Notes: generated from the letters alone by a model not told the origin. A stretch of 44,859 nucleotides of DNA from Alphaproteobacteria bacterium (GCA_018826515.1 JAHKAM010000006.1:1-44859); one strand, 5' to 3'. Numbered from the stretch's first letter, positions 24,357-32,503 are shown. Program-made: numbers and translations.

Positions 24357-24677
24357 TCAAAGGCAGTATGTCGTCATCACTGTCGGCGACAGGGTCCAGA
24401 CCGTCGCGACCAGTCCGACCCAACCCGTGGCGCGACTGACGAAGGTCACGAAAGCCGACGCCGAGGCGAAGCGGGACGCGTGCAGCACCCAGACCAGCCC
24501 CGCGAGCACGGCCGTCGAGACCAGAAAGGCGGCGATCATCAGCAGACGCGGCAGCGAAAAGCCCAGCACAGCGCCGTCGATCGCGTGTCCGCAGATCAAA
24601 CCATGCAGCCCATAGACGGTGCTGAAGGCCGCGAACCACGCCAGCGGGCCCGCGACGATGCGCAGAATGTCCGTCAT
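24357..24677 (-). CDS. Small three-helix membrane protein of the oxidase operon
   Basis: A 106-residue protein with hydrophobic helices at about 7-30, 40-65 and 78-98, starting MTDILRIVAGPLAWFAAFSTVYGLHGLICGH. ATGA overlap with the fused oxidase gene indicates tight coupling. By size, topology and position it is where a small oxidase subunit (CoxIV/CyoD type) would be, but sequence similarity to CyoD is not evident. It contains several His/Cys near helix ends. Function inferred from context only. Confidence 0.75.
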   Translation of the reverse strand: MTDILRIVAGPLAWFAAFSTVYGLHGLICGHAIDGAVLGFSLPRLLMIAAFLVSTAVLAGLVWVLHASRFASASAFVTFVSRATGWVGLVATVWTLSPTVMTTYCL

Positions 24678-27157
24678 GCGAAAAAGCCTGGCAGGTGGGC
24701 GACGACGAGCACCAGGGTTCCGACGGCGGCAAGATAGTCGATCCAGAGCCTCACCACGGAAAACTCCGCCCGTCTGGCCGGCGAGGTGAAGCCCCGCATG
24801 ACCCTGGCCGTCAGGAAAGCAGCCATCAGCATCCCGAGCGCGGCATGGAACAGGGCATAGCCGCCCAGCACCAGCAGGGTGGCGCCATACGCATGACCGC
24901 CCGGCGTCGGCGTACGCAGGACGATCGCCGCCGCCGCGATGCCGAGCGCGAGCGCGCCTCCGAAGGTCAAGGCCAGCCAGAGCCTGACTTCGCCGCCCTC
25001 GCGATTGGCCCGTGCTGCCCGGCGGATCGTGACCACGGCGAGCGCGGCTCCCCCGACGCCGAGCGCGAACTCCACCGGAGACGCGGCGAACCAGGCCGCC
25101 GGGGGCCAGTTCGGCGCGACCGTCCACAGGAAGGCGAAACCGAACAGCAGAGATCCGAAGAAGGTGGCGTTGGCGGTCAGCAGGAAGACCGAGCCCCACC
25201 AGCTCGGGGAGCGGTCGACAACGGTCGCGTTGGGCAAGGAGAGGTCGTGGCCGATCGACCGCAGCGGCAAGTCCGTCTTGCGCCCGAGGGACCAGGCCCA
25301 CCGCCAGGCCAGCACGGTCACGCCGATCACGGCGACCGGGACCGTCCAGTAGAATTTGAGCAGCAACGACAGGAAGAAGATCCCCGTCACGGCCGCCATC
25401 AGGATCGGGAGCCGGGTGTTGGTCGGATAGATGACGTGAAAGTCCGGCTTGCCCGTGGCGATGTCGACGGTCAGGGACTCGCGCCACCCATGGATCGGCT
25501 GCGCCAGATAGCCCTCGCCCCGCGCGAGACGAATGGCCAGATCGGGCTCGTCGGCAAGCGGCTCGCGGCTGGCGACGTGCGGCAGGCTGGCGAAATTATA
25601 GGCGGGCGGGGGAGTCATCATCGCCCATTCCAGCGTGCCCGCTCCCCACGGATTGCGCCGGGCGCGGCGGGCGGTCAGCGCCTGGAGGATGAGGTCGATG
25701 ATCACCATGGCGATGCCGATGGCGAGCACGAAGCTGCCGATCGAGGAAATCAGGTTGATCGTGGTCCAGCCATCTTCCGGCAGATAGGTCGATATCCGCC
25801 GACGCTGTCCCAGCAGCCCCACCCAGTGCATCGCCATGAACGTCACATGGAAGCCGATGAAGATCAGGGCGAAGGCCAGCTCGCCGAGCCGGAAGAACCG
25901 CCGCCGTCCGCTGGCGTGGGGCAGCCAGTAGTAGAGCCCGGCGAGGATCGGGAAGACGAAGCCTCCGAACAGCACATAGTGCAGGTGGGCGGTGACGAAG
26001 GCCGTGTCATGCGCCTGCCAGTCGAACGGCACGACCGCAACCATCACCCCGGTCAGACCGCCGATGACGAAGGTGAAGAAGAAGCCGAGCAGGTGGAGCA
26101 TGGGCAGCCGCAGGTTCGGGCGGCCTTTCCACATGGTGCCGATCCAGGCGAAGATTTGCACCCCCGTCGGCACCGCCACCAGGGTCGAGGCGGCCGAGAA
26201 GAAGGCCAGCCCCATGTGCGGAATGCCGGTGGTGAACATGTGGTGCACCCACAGTCCGAACGACAGGAAGGCCAGCGCCACCACGGACGCCACGATCCAG
26301 CCGTAGCCGAGTATGGTGGTGCGGCACATCACCGGGAGCACGGTGGAGATCACGCCCGCCGCGGGCAGGAAGATGATGTAGACCTCGGGGTGGCCGAACA
26401 GCCAGAACAGGTGTTGCCAGAGCAGGCTGTCGCCGCCCAGATCAGCCTGGAAGAACGGCAGACCGAAGGCCCGTTCCAGCTCCAGCAGGATGGAACCGAG
26501 GATCAAGGGCGGGAAGCCGGTCAGGATCATCAGCGCCGTCACGAGGGCGTACCAGCCGAAAATCGGCATCCTGGCCAGCGACATTCCGGGCGCGCGGTAT
26601 TTGAGGATGGAGACGGTGATCTCGACCGCCGCGGCGATGGCCGAAATCTCCACGAAGGTGATGCCGATCAGCCAGAAGTCGGTGTTGATCCCCGGCGCGT
26701 AGATGGGGCCGGTGAGCGGCGGATACATGAACCAGCCGCCGTCCGGGGCGATGCCCAGGATCATCGACGCCAGCAGCATCGCGCCGCCGAAGACATAGCA
26801 CCAGTAGCCGTAGGCGGTCAGACGCGGAAAGGCGAGATCGCGGGTCCCGAGCAGCTTTGGCAGGAGGTAGATCGCGAGCCCTTCGAAGGTCGGGATCGCG
26901 AACAGGAACATCATGATGGTCCCGTGCATCGTGAAGATCTGGTTGTAGATCTCCGGGCCGGCGAAGGCCGAGTGCGGGGTCGCCAGCTGTGCGCGGATCA
27001 GCATGGCGAGGACGCCGCCGACGAGGAAGAAGAAGAAGGCCGTGCCAAGGAACAGTTTGCCCAGGTCGGTGTGATTGACGGTCGAGAACAGGCCCCGCAC
27101 CCCGGGTTCCGACGACCAGATGGCGGTCAGCCTGCGGTGACGCTCGAGCGTGTTCAT
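24674..27157 (-). CDS. Haem-copper oxidase fused subunits I and III (CtaD-CtaE fusion)
   Basis: An 827-residue membrane protein. The subunit I part (about 1-560) has low-spin haem ligands His78 (FTMHGT) and His393, CuB ligands His256 with cross-linked Tyr260 (GHPEVY) and His305-His306 (WVHHMF), and haem a3 ligand His391 (AHLHYVLFGG). Glu258 and Asp107 (GTRDLAFP) support an A1-type D-channel. The K-channel lysine expected in PTG(V/I)K is Gln334 (PTGVQIFAW). The subunit III-like part (about 600-827) contains WWGSVFLLTANATFFGSLLFGFAFLW. ATGA overlaps on both sides join it to the subunit II gene and the small membrane protein. The electron donor is uncertain because subunit II lacks CuA ligands. 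Confidence 0.93.
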   Translation of the reverse strand: MNTLERHRRLTAIWSSEPGVRGLFSTVNHTDLGKLFLGTAFFFFLVGGVLAMLIRAQLATPHSAFAGPEIYNQIFTMHGTIMMFLFAIPTFEGLAIYLLPKLLGTRDLAFPRLTAYGYWCYVFGGAMLLASMILGIAPDGGWFMYPPLTGPIYAPGINTDFWLIGITFVEISAIAAAVEITVSILKYRAPGMSLARMPIFGWYALVTALMILTGFPPLILGSILLELERAFGLPFFQADLGGDSLLWQHLFWLFGHPEVYIIFLPAAGVISTVLPVMCRTTILGYGWIVASVVALAFLSFGLWVHHMFTTGIPHMGLAFFSAASTLVAVPTGVQIFAWIGTMWKGRPNLRLPMLHLLGFFFTFVIGGLTGVMVAVVPFDWQAHDTAFVTAHLHYVLFGGFVFPILAGLYYWLPHASGRRRFFRLGELAFALIFIGFHVTFMAMHWVGLLGQRRRISTYLPEDGWTTINLISSIGSFVLAIGIAMVIIDLILQALTARRARRNPWGAGTLEWAMMTPPPAYNFASLPHVASREPLADEPDLAIRLARGEGYLAQPIHGWRESLTVDIATGKPDFHVIYPTNTRLPILMAAVTGIFFLSLLLKFYWTVPVAVIGVTVLAWRWAWSLGRKTDLPLRSIGHDLSLPNATVVDRSPSWWGSVFLLTANATFFGSLLFGFAFLWTVAPNWPPAAWFAASPVEFALGVGGAALAVVTIRRAARANREGGEVRLWLALTFGGALALGIAAAAIVLRTPTPGGHAYGATLLVLGGYALFHAALGMLMAAFLTARVMRGFTSPARRAEFSVVRLWIDYLAAVGTLVLVVAHLPGFFA

Positions 27158-27945
27158 CGGGCCTGGCCTGTCACAAAATTCTCCCAGCTGTCGGCGTCGT
27201 GGGCGACGACCGTGAAGGCGAAATGGTCATAGCCGGGGCCGCTGAACTCGGCGCTTCGGCCGGCGTAGGCGCCCGGCGCGTCCGCCTCGATGCGAAGGAC
27301 GTTCACATGGCCGGGGATAGCGTCGATCTTGCCGGCGAGGCGCGGGACCCAGAAGCTGTGAATCACGTCCGCCGTGGTGACTGCGACGTCGACCGGACGG
27401 CCCGCCGGGAGGTGAAGGACGTTCTCGGTCGCCAGCCCGGGAACGTCCTCATAGGTGAAGGTCCACGCCATCCGTCGGGCCTCGGCGCCCACGCTGACGA
27501 CGTCGGGGGCCGCGCGCGGCAGCAGGCGCTCGCCGACGACGAGCCCGTAGCCGAGCAGCGCCAGCAGGACGGCCACGGGAAAGGCGATGCCCAGTTTTAT
27601 GATCCACAGGCGCTCGCGTCCGGCCTCGTCGGAGGCCGGCGTGCGCTGGCGAAAGGCAAACGCGATCAGCACCATCACGAGGCTGAAGATGAGGACCGCT
27701 CCGGCCAGCATCACCCACCATAGCGTGGCGATGTCGCGCGCCGCGGGACCGCCGGGATCGACGGTCGACAGGGCGCCTTCGCAACCGGCGAGCGCCAGCG
27801 CCGTTGTCGGAAGGACGAGACAACGGAAAAGCGAGGGGCGGTGTCTACGGAATCCAGCGAGGACGAAGCCGAGGAACTGATCGACCCGATCGCCGCGGCC
27901 CCGGGCTTCGGGAAGACGGAGTCGCGCGTCGCGGTGCTGGGGCAC
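27154..27945 (-). CDS. Haem-copper oxidase subunit II lacking CuA ligands (CyoA-like)
   Basis: Two-helix oxidase subunit II with a lipoprotein-type signal (TTALALAGCEGALS), helices DIATLWWVMLAGAVLIFSLV and WIIKLGIAFPVAVLLALLGY, and a periplasmic cupredoxin domain. Where CuA proteins have C-x3-C-x3-H-x2-M, this one reads GRSAEFSGPGYDHFAF: both Cys are Ser, His is Tyr and Met is Phe. This is like E. coli CyoA (SASYSGPGF), so a quinol oxidase is suggested. VIHSFWVPRLAGKIDAIPG matches CyoA NSFFIPRLGSQIYAMAG. The start is unclear: no ATG/GTG/TTG lies near the signal peptide. GTG 27945 (or ATG 27954) is the nearest in frame and lies antisense inside the DUF2231 gene. Confidence 0.85.
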   Translation of the reverse strand: MPQHRDARLRLPEARGRGDRVDQFLGFVLAGFRRHRPSLFRCLVLPTTALALAGCEGALSTVDPGGPAARDIATLWWVMLAGAVLIFSLVMVLIAFAFRQRTPASDEAGRERLWIIKLGIAFPVAVLLALLGYGLVVGERLLPRAAPDVVSVGAEARRMAWTFTYEDVPGLATENVLHLPAGRPVDVAVTTADVIHSFWVPRLAGKIDAIPGHVNVLRIEADAPGAYAGRSAEFSGPGYDHFAFTVVAHDADSWENFVTGQAR

Positions 27946-28356
27946 CCGGTGCATGCTATGAGCGTCGCCTTCCCCATCGCCCTGACCTTCTGCACCTTCG
28001 GGGCCGATGCGCTCTACTGGTGGACGGGCGACGTCTTCTGGGCGCGCGCCGCCCTGTGGGCCGCGGGCACCGGCTTCCTGTTCGGCATGCTGGCCGGCTT
28101 CTCCGGAACCGCGGAGTTGTTGCTGGTCTCCGGCATTCGGGCGCGCGCTCCGGCCTGGACGCATTTCATTATCGCCGTGACCCTGCTGGCGCTCCTCGGC
28201 GCCAACTGGGGTTATCGGCTCCATGGCTTCGAAGACGCAGTCCTGCCTTACGGGATTCTCCTGTCGGCTCTGTCCGTCGGGATGGTTTCGATCACGGGCT
28301 GGCATGGCGGGAAACTCGTTTTCGACTACCGGCTCGGGACGTCAAACAAGAGCTGA
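27841..28356 (+). CDS. DUF2231-family membrane protein
   Basis: A 171-residue protein with about four helices. VLGHPVHAMSVAFPIALTFCTFGADALYWW is the typical DUF2231 opening; then AALWAAGTGFLFGMLAGFSG, WTHFIIAVTLLALLGANWGYRL and VLPYGILLSALSVGMVSITGWHGG follow. GTG at 27841 has GAGGGG 2 nt upstream of the spacer, a good site. It is the only plus-strand gene inside the oxidase cluster, overlapping the subunit II 5' region and, by 31 bp, the end of the CopD-like gene. Function of the family is unknown, though it often occurs with oxidases and redox proteins. Confidence 0.85.
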   Translation: MSTESSEDEAEELIDPIAAAPGFGKTESRVAVLGHPVHAMSVAFPIALTFCTFGADALYWWTGDVFWARAALWAAGTGFLFGMLAGFSGTAELLLVSGIRARAPAWTHFIIAVTLLALLGANWGYRLHGFEDAVLPYGILLSALSVGMVSITGWHGGKLVFDYRLGTSNKS

Positions 28357-28838
28357 CCGCCCCGGGTTTCCGTCAGCCAGTCCGGGAAGAGGATCCAGCC
28401 GAGCGTCGGCTTGGCAAGGACGAGAGTCAGGATCGCCAACGCCGACAGAAGCACCGCGGCGATCGGCAGGGATGGGTGCGGCGCCCGATGCTCGCCCGGC
28501 TCCTCGCCGATCTTCACCACGACATGGCCGATCCAGGCGTGGGCCAGAACCAGCAGCGCCACGAAGGCGAGCTTGGCGAAAAGCCACGGCGTGAACACCT
28601 CGCGCATGAAGATCAGCCAGGTCCCTGCGATCACCGCAACCACCGCCGCGGGGGTGACGCACATCGTATAGGTGAGGTGCGAGGCCTTCCGGATCATGCG
28701 GTATTCGTCGACCGGGATCTCCGGATCGTGCCGGGTCAGCATCAGCGGCAGGGCGATGAGGCCCCCGACCCAGATCACCAGTCCGATGATGTGCGCCGCC
28801 TTGAACAGCGGTATCGCGGGGGTGATCCAGTCGATCAC
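28326..28838 (-). CDS. CopD/HemJ-like four-helix membrane protein
   Basis: A 170-residue protein: helices at about 8-33, 58-78, 85-108 and 125-147. It has His16 in LFKAAHIIGLVIWVGG and Lys89 in PWLFAKLAFV, the paired His/Lys arrangement seen in HemJ (UPF0093) and CopD-like proteins. HemJ proteins oxidise protoporphyrinogen IX; CopD proteins take part in copper handling. Either would suit an oxidase cluster and the choice cannot be made from sequence alone. GTG start at 28838 overlaps the CtaG-type gene by 4 bp (GTGA). Confidence 0.75.
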   Translation of the reverse strand: MIDWITPAIPLFKAAHIIGLVIWVGGLIALPLMLTRHDPEIPVDEYRMIRKASHLTYTMCVTPAAVVAVIAGTWLIFMREVFTPWLFAKLAFVALLVLAHAWIGHVVVKIGEEPGEHRAPHPSLPIAAVLLSALAILTLVLAKPTLGWILFPDWLTETRGGQLLFDVPSR

Positions 28839-29533
28839 GCGACGACACGATTCAGCCGGGCCCAGCCGCGCCGCGCGATGAGAGCGGCCGCGACGGCATA
28901 GGGGATGCCGGCCGGCGCCCACATGATCAGCCCGCCCAGGGCCTGATCCTCGAGGGACGTCAGCCCCCATGCCAGGGGCGCGATCGCGTGCGCCGCATAG
29001 AGGGACGTCGAGGCGAAGGTCAGAATCGCACCGAGCAGACCCATCTGGGCGAAGGCGGCGACCACGAAGAGCAACTGATCCACCGGCGAGCGCCCCTCGG
29101 CCAGAAGCGAACGCCAGAACAGGATGGCGCTGCCGAGCAGGGTCGACTGCATGACCCAGTAGAGCGGCACATTCGACAAGGCGGCGTCATAGGCGACGGG
29201 CAGATGCCAGACCCAGAGGGTGACCGTCGCGATGGCAAAGGGAATGACCAGACTGCCTGGGCGGCGTGCCGGAAAGGCCAGGGCGAGCAACGGCGCCGCG
29301 ACCGCGATCAGCAGCACGTGATGGACCACCCGCGCCGAGAACAGTGCGGACGACAACGCGCACAGCGGGGAGACGAAGGCGACCGCGAGCACGGCGACGG
29401 CGGCCAGGCCTGCCTTCTCTTGCCGCACGACAACGGCCATCACCGCGAGGGCGGCGAGAAGCACGGGATCCAGATTGAAGCTGGCGGCGAGTTCACCGGG
29501 CGACGGAGCCGGGCCGCAGTAGGTCACGTTCAT
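28835..29533 (-). CDS. CtaG-type cytochrome oxidase assembly protein (caa3_CtaG family)
   Basis: A 232-residue polytopic membrane protein (about 6-7 helices). The N-terminus TYCGPAPSPGELAASFNLDPVLL is a family hallmark, followed by SPLCALSSALFSARVVHHVLLIAVAAPLLAL and LTSLEDQALGGLIMWAPAGIPY. Members are implicated in CuB delivery to oxidase subunit I. It starts 9 bp downstream of the PQQ-type dehydrogenase gene and is coupled to the CopD-like gene, so it should serve the oxidase in this cluster. Confidence 0.88.
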   Translation of the reverse strand: MNVTYCGPAPSPGELAASFNLDPVLLAALAVMAVVVRQEKAGLAAVAVLAVAFVSPLCALSSALFSARVVHHVLLIAVAAPLLALAFPARRPGSLVIPFAIATVTLWVWHLPVAYDAALSNVPLYWVMQSTLLGSAILFWRSLLAEGRSPVDQLLFVVAAFAQMGLLGAILTFASTSLYAAHAIAPLAWGLTSLEDQALGGLIMWAPAGIPYAVAAALIARRGWARLNRVVA

Positions 29534-29542
29534 CGGACGCCT

Positions 29543-30835
29543 CTACCTTGGCGCGATCCGCCACACCGTGTTCGACAGGTCGTCGGCGACCAGCAGGATG
29601 CGCCGCTGCGGATCGAAGGTCACCCCGACCGGCCGCCCGCGAGCCCGGCCGTCGTCGGTCAGGAAGCCGGTGGCGAAATCGACGGGTTCGCCGTTCGGAC
29701 GGCCGTTCACGAACGGCACCCAGACGACCTTGTAACCGGAGAGATCTTCCCGGTTCCAGCTGCCGTGCTCGCCGACAAACGCCCCCTGCGAGAAGGCTCC
29801 GCCGAAGCCTCCGTCCGTCACAAAGGAAAGGCCGAGCGCCGCTACATGGGAGCCAAGGGCGTAGTCGGGCGCGATCGCCCGGGCGACCAGTTCGGGCTTC
29901 TGCGGCCGCACGCGCGGGTCGACGTTCCGGCCCCAATAGCTGTAGGGCCAGCCATAGAAGGCGCCCTCGCGCACCGACGTCAGATAATCGGGGACCAGTT
30001 GTGGCCCGATTTCGTCCCGCTCGTTGACGACGGCCCACAGGGCGCTGGTCGTGGGTTCGATGGCGAGGGCTGTCGGATTGCGGATGCCCCGCGCGACGGT
30101 GCGGCGCGCGCCCGTCGTCCGATCTATGGCCCAGACCACCGCCCGCTCTTCCTCCACAGCCATGCCCCGCTCCCCGACGTTGCTGTTCGAGCCGATCCCG
30201 ACATAGAGGGTCTGGCCGTCCGCACTGGCGGTCAGGGCCTTGGTCCAGTGGTGGTTGATGGCCGAGGGGAGTTGGGTGACCTCCCGGGGCGCGGCGGTGA
30301 TCCGCGTCTGTCCCTCCCGGTAGGGGAAGCTGACCAGGGCGTCCTGGTTGGCGACGTAGAGCGTCCCCTCGACGAAGGCGAGGCCGTAGGGGGCGTTGAG
30401 GTTGTCGATGAAGACCGTGCGGAGCTCGGCATGCCCATCGCCATCCGCGTCACGCAACAGGGTGATGCGGTCGCCGCTTTCGACCTGGGTGTTGCCCTGC
30501 TTCTTGATGACGCCGGCAATGACGTCCTTGGGACGCAAGGCCGGCGCATTGCCGCCCCGTCCCTCCGCCACGAGGATATCGCCATTCGGCAGCACCAGTA
30601 TCTGTCGTGGAATCCGGAAATCGGTGGCGAGGGCGGTCACCACGAAGCCGTCGGGTACCGTGGGGAGCTGGTCGCCCCAGCCTATCGGCTCCGCAATTCG
30701 CAAGGTCGGCGTCAGCGTTTCCCGAATTTCCGGCAGATCCGGACGCGGGCCGGTCTGATTGAGGTCAGGCTCGCCCTGGCCGCAGGCCGACAGGACCGTC
30801 AGCAGGATGGCGGCGCTCGTGACGGAACGGATCAT
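29543..30835 (-). CDS. PQQ-dependent sugar dehydrogenase-like lipoprotein (sorbosone/glucose dehydrogenase family)
   Basis: A 430-residue lipoprotein: signal MIRSVTSAAILLTVLSAC with canonical lipobox LSAC (Cys18). Beta-propeller domain of the glucose/sorbosone dehydrogenase family: GFVVTALATDFRIPRQILVLPNGDILVAE, RDADGDGHAELRTVFIDNLNAPYGLAF, catalytic-type His in SAINHHWTKAL, and ARGIRNPTALAIEP, VGEHGSWNRE, RGRPVGVTFDPQRRILLVADD. It oxidises sugars or related compounds in the periplasm in this family. The ATG at 30835 overlaps the DUF2231 stop by 4 bp. It could feed electrons to the neighbouring oxidase through quinone or cytochrome (inference). Confidence 0.88.
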   Translation of the reverse strand: MIRSVTSAAILLTVLSACGQGEPDLNQTGPRPDLPEIRETLTPTLRIAEPIGWGDQLPTVPDGFVVTALATDFRIPRQILVLPNGDILVAEGRGGNAPALRPKDVIAGVIKKQGNTQVESGDRITLLRDADGDGHAELRTVFIDNLNAPYGLAFVEGTLYVANQDALVSFPYREGQTRITAAPREVTQLPSAINHHWTKALTASADGQTLYVGIGSNSNVGERGMAVEEERAVVWAIDRTTGARRTVARGIRNPTALAIEPTTSALWAVVNERDEIGPQLVPDYLTSVREGAFYGWPYSYWGRNVDPRVRPQKPELVARAIAPDYALGSHVAALGLSFVTDGGFGGAFSQGAFVGEHGSWNREDLSGYKVVWVPFVNGRPNGEPVDFATGFLTDDGRARGRPVGVTFDPQRRILLVADDLSNTVWRIAPR

Positions 30836-31266
30836 TGGCCGACCTCCCGGCTGAAGACACGGGTATGGGCGATGAACGCCGCCGCCAAAGCCAGCAGCGC
30901 GCATAGAATGGAGAGAACGAGCCCCGTTGTTTCGACCGAGCTCCAGCCGTCCCGGCTGTGCTGGAAGGCGTTGACGAGGCCGAGCACAAGAAGCGCGGCG
31001 AGCAGGCCAGCGTAGACGGCATCACGCAGCCAAGGCCCGTTCCGGAGGCCGAGGATCAGTGAGACAGTCGCCCACGCAAGGACAAGTCCGGTGAAGACAA
31101 GGCCGCCCGCGATCAGCCAGGACGAGAAATTCGTCCACTGCAGTTCTTCGGTCCGCAGGTAGGCGATGTCCGTCACCAGGGCGGTCGTGAAAAGCGCGAC
31201 CGGAAAGGCGAGAAGGATCGCATGAAGGGCGTTCGGCCCTGTGCTTCTGCCCAAGGTGTCCAGCAT
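30832..31266 (-). CDS. DUF2231-family membrane protein, second copy
   Basis: A 144-residue protein: MLDTLGRSTGPNALHAILLAFPVALFTTALVTDIAYLRTEELQWTNFSSWLIAGGLVFTGLVLAW, then two more helices. The His/Pro-containing first helix and spacing match DUF2231. ATG at 31266 has GGGAGAA 4 nt upstream; the longer open frame has no similarity. First gene of the PQQ-dehydrogenase/CtaG/CopD operon. A different DUF2231 gene is at 27841 and the two are divergent in sequence. Confidence 0.82.
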   Translation of the reverse strand: MLDTLGRSTGPNALHAILLAFPVALFTTALVTDIAYLRTEELQWTNFSSWLIAGGLVFTGLVLAWATVSLILGLRNGPWLRDAVYAGLLAALLVLGLVNAFQHSRDGWSSVETTGLVLSILCALLALAAAFIAHTRVFSREVGQ

Positions 31267-31434
31267 GACATTCTCCCAGTGACGCTCGGCTTGTCCTTGA
31301 CCAACCCGCAGCTTCGCCGTTGGTTTCAACCGAACATGGCCGGAACTGTCGGACCGCGTCTCGACGCGCCGGGCTGTCAGGATCTGGCGACGGAAGGTTT
31401 GGCAGCAGCGGGGGCGCCGAGCTAGGCTCGGGCC

Positions 31435-32301
31435 ATGAAGGCGGATCAGGCGATCGACACTCTGAGCGAGAAGGAACGGGAGGCGCTGCGTCTCCTGCTC
31501 GCTGGACATGATGCCAAGTCAAGCGCCCGGAAGCTGGGTGTTTCACACCATGCAGTCCACGATCGTCTGCGTCGCGCGCGATTGAAACTGGGGACCACCG
31601 GAAGCCGTCAGGCCGCCCTTCTGTTCAGCGAGTGGGAGAAGCCGACCCCCGATTCCGTTGTGCACGAACCATTCGGGGGTGAGGCGACCGTCCCCTTCTC
31701 CGAGGATCCTTCCAGCGCCGCGATGAAGCGACCGGGCCTATCCGGGTCGCAACGGCGCAACAGAGGATTGATCATCATGTCCGTCAGCATCCTTATCGTC
31801 GCGGCCGCCCTCGCGATCACCAGCCACGGAGCAGCGCCGTGGAATAATACGGAAGCCCCCGACGCCCGAGCGCCGGGCTCGGAGGCCGTCCTTGTTGGCC
31901 CCGCCCAAACGACGAGTACCGTTCGGCCAGTCGAAAACGTCGCGCCGGCCCGGGCGAGGTCGGCAACGGCCGCGCGCGAATTCATGGTTCTGGTCGACGC
32001 AGGCGAGGCGGCCGCGAGCTACGCGGTCGCAGCGTCGACATTTCGCGACGCCCACGGGTTTGATCTCTGGAGACTGGGCGTGGCGATCCGCGCGTCGGAC
32101 GGCGGCGCGCAACGTCGGACCCTTGTTGGGGTCGAGCGTGACGGCGATCCCTCCAACCCCCTGCACGAGGCGCTGGAGATACTGACCTTCGACGCGCTCA
32201 TGTTGAACGGCGAACGCAAAACCGAGCGGCTGGTCATGGCTTTGATCAATGGCCGTTGGCAGGTCGCGCAGATCGACGTGAAAGACGCCAACGAGGACTA
32301 A
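31435..32301 (+). CDS. Membrane-anchored HTH protein with DUF4019 domain
   Basis: A 288-residue protein. The N-terminal helix-turn-helix (about 5-55, LSEKEREALRLLLAGHDAKSSARKLGVSHHAVHDRLRRARLKLG) is of the LuxR/sigma region 4 type, followed by a Pro-rich linker, one membrane helix (about 108-130, RRNRGLIIMSVSILIVAAALAITS) and a C-terminal periplasmic DUF4019-like domain (about 165-288; REFMVLVDAGEAAASYAVA, NGRWQVAQIDV). Topology is that of a one-component membrane-bound regulator of the ToxR kind, with a cytoplasmic HTH. Its ATG is 168 bp from the divergent DUF2231 gene. Ligand and target are unknown. Confidence 0.8.
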   Translation: MKADQAIDTLSEKEREALRLLLAGHDAKSSARKLGVSHHAVHDRLRRARLKLGTTGSRQAALLFSEWEKPTPDSVVHEPFGGEATVPFSEDPSSAAMKRPGLSGSQRRNRGLIIMSVSILIVAAALAITSHGAAPWNNTEAPDARAPGSEAVLVGPAQTTSTVRPVENVAPARARSATAAREFMVLVDAGEAAASYAVAASTFRDAHGFDLWRLGVAIRASDGGAQRRTLVGVERDGDPSNPLHEALEILTFDALMLNGERKTERLVMALINGRWQVAQIDVKDANED

Positions 32302-32308
32302 CGGCGGA

Positions 32309-32337
32309 AGGGGCGGCGTGGAAGATCCGCCGCCCCT
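32309..32337 (+). terminator. GC-rich hairpin after the HTH-DUF4019 gene
   Basis: A 10-bp stem AGGGGCGGCG (32309-32318) and CGCCGCCCCT (32328-32337) with a 9-nt loop, 7 nt after the stop. No T-tract, but position and strength suggest a terminator. Confidence 0.55.
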
Positions 32338-32503
32338 CCTCACATTGCCGCTCGCCGGTCCGTCGCGGCGCGGGCACACGCCGATCGCCGCGTCTCTGCG
32401 GGGCGTCCGACCCGGCGGCGTGAACCTGTCAGCACCCCTTCGAAATCACGCGCTGCGCGACCGTGAGGTCATCTTCAGGCGTGGGCATAAGCGACTGACG
32501 GCA

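Noticed and set aside
24695..27232. An 845-codon plus-strand frame opposite the fused oxidase gene
   Set aside because: Composition is highly charged (Gln/Glu/Arg/His) with no motif; the minus-strand oxidase has complete metal-ligand motifs. Shadow frame.
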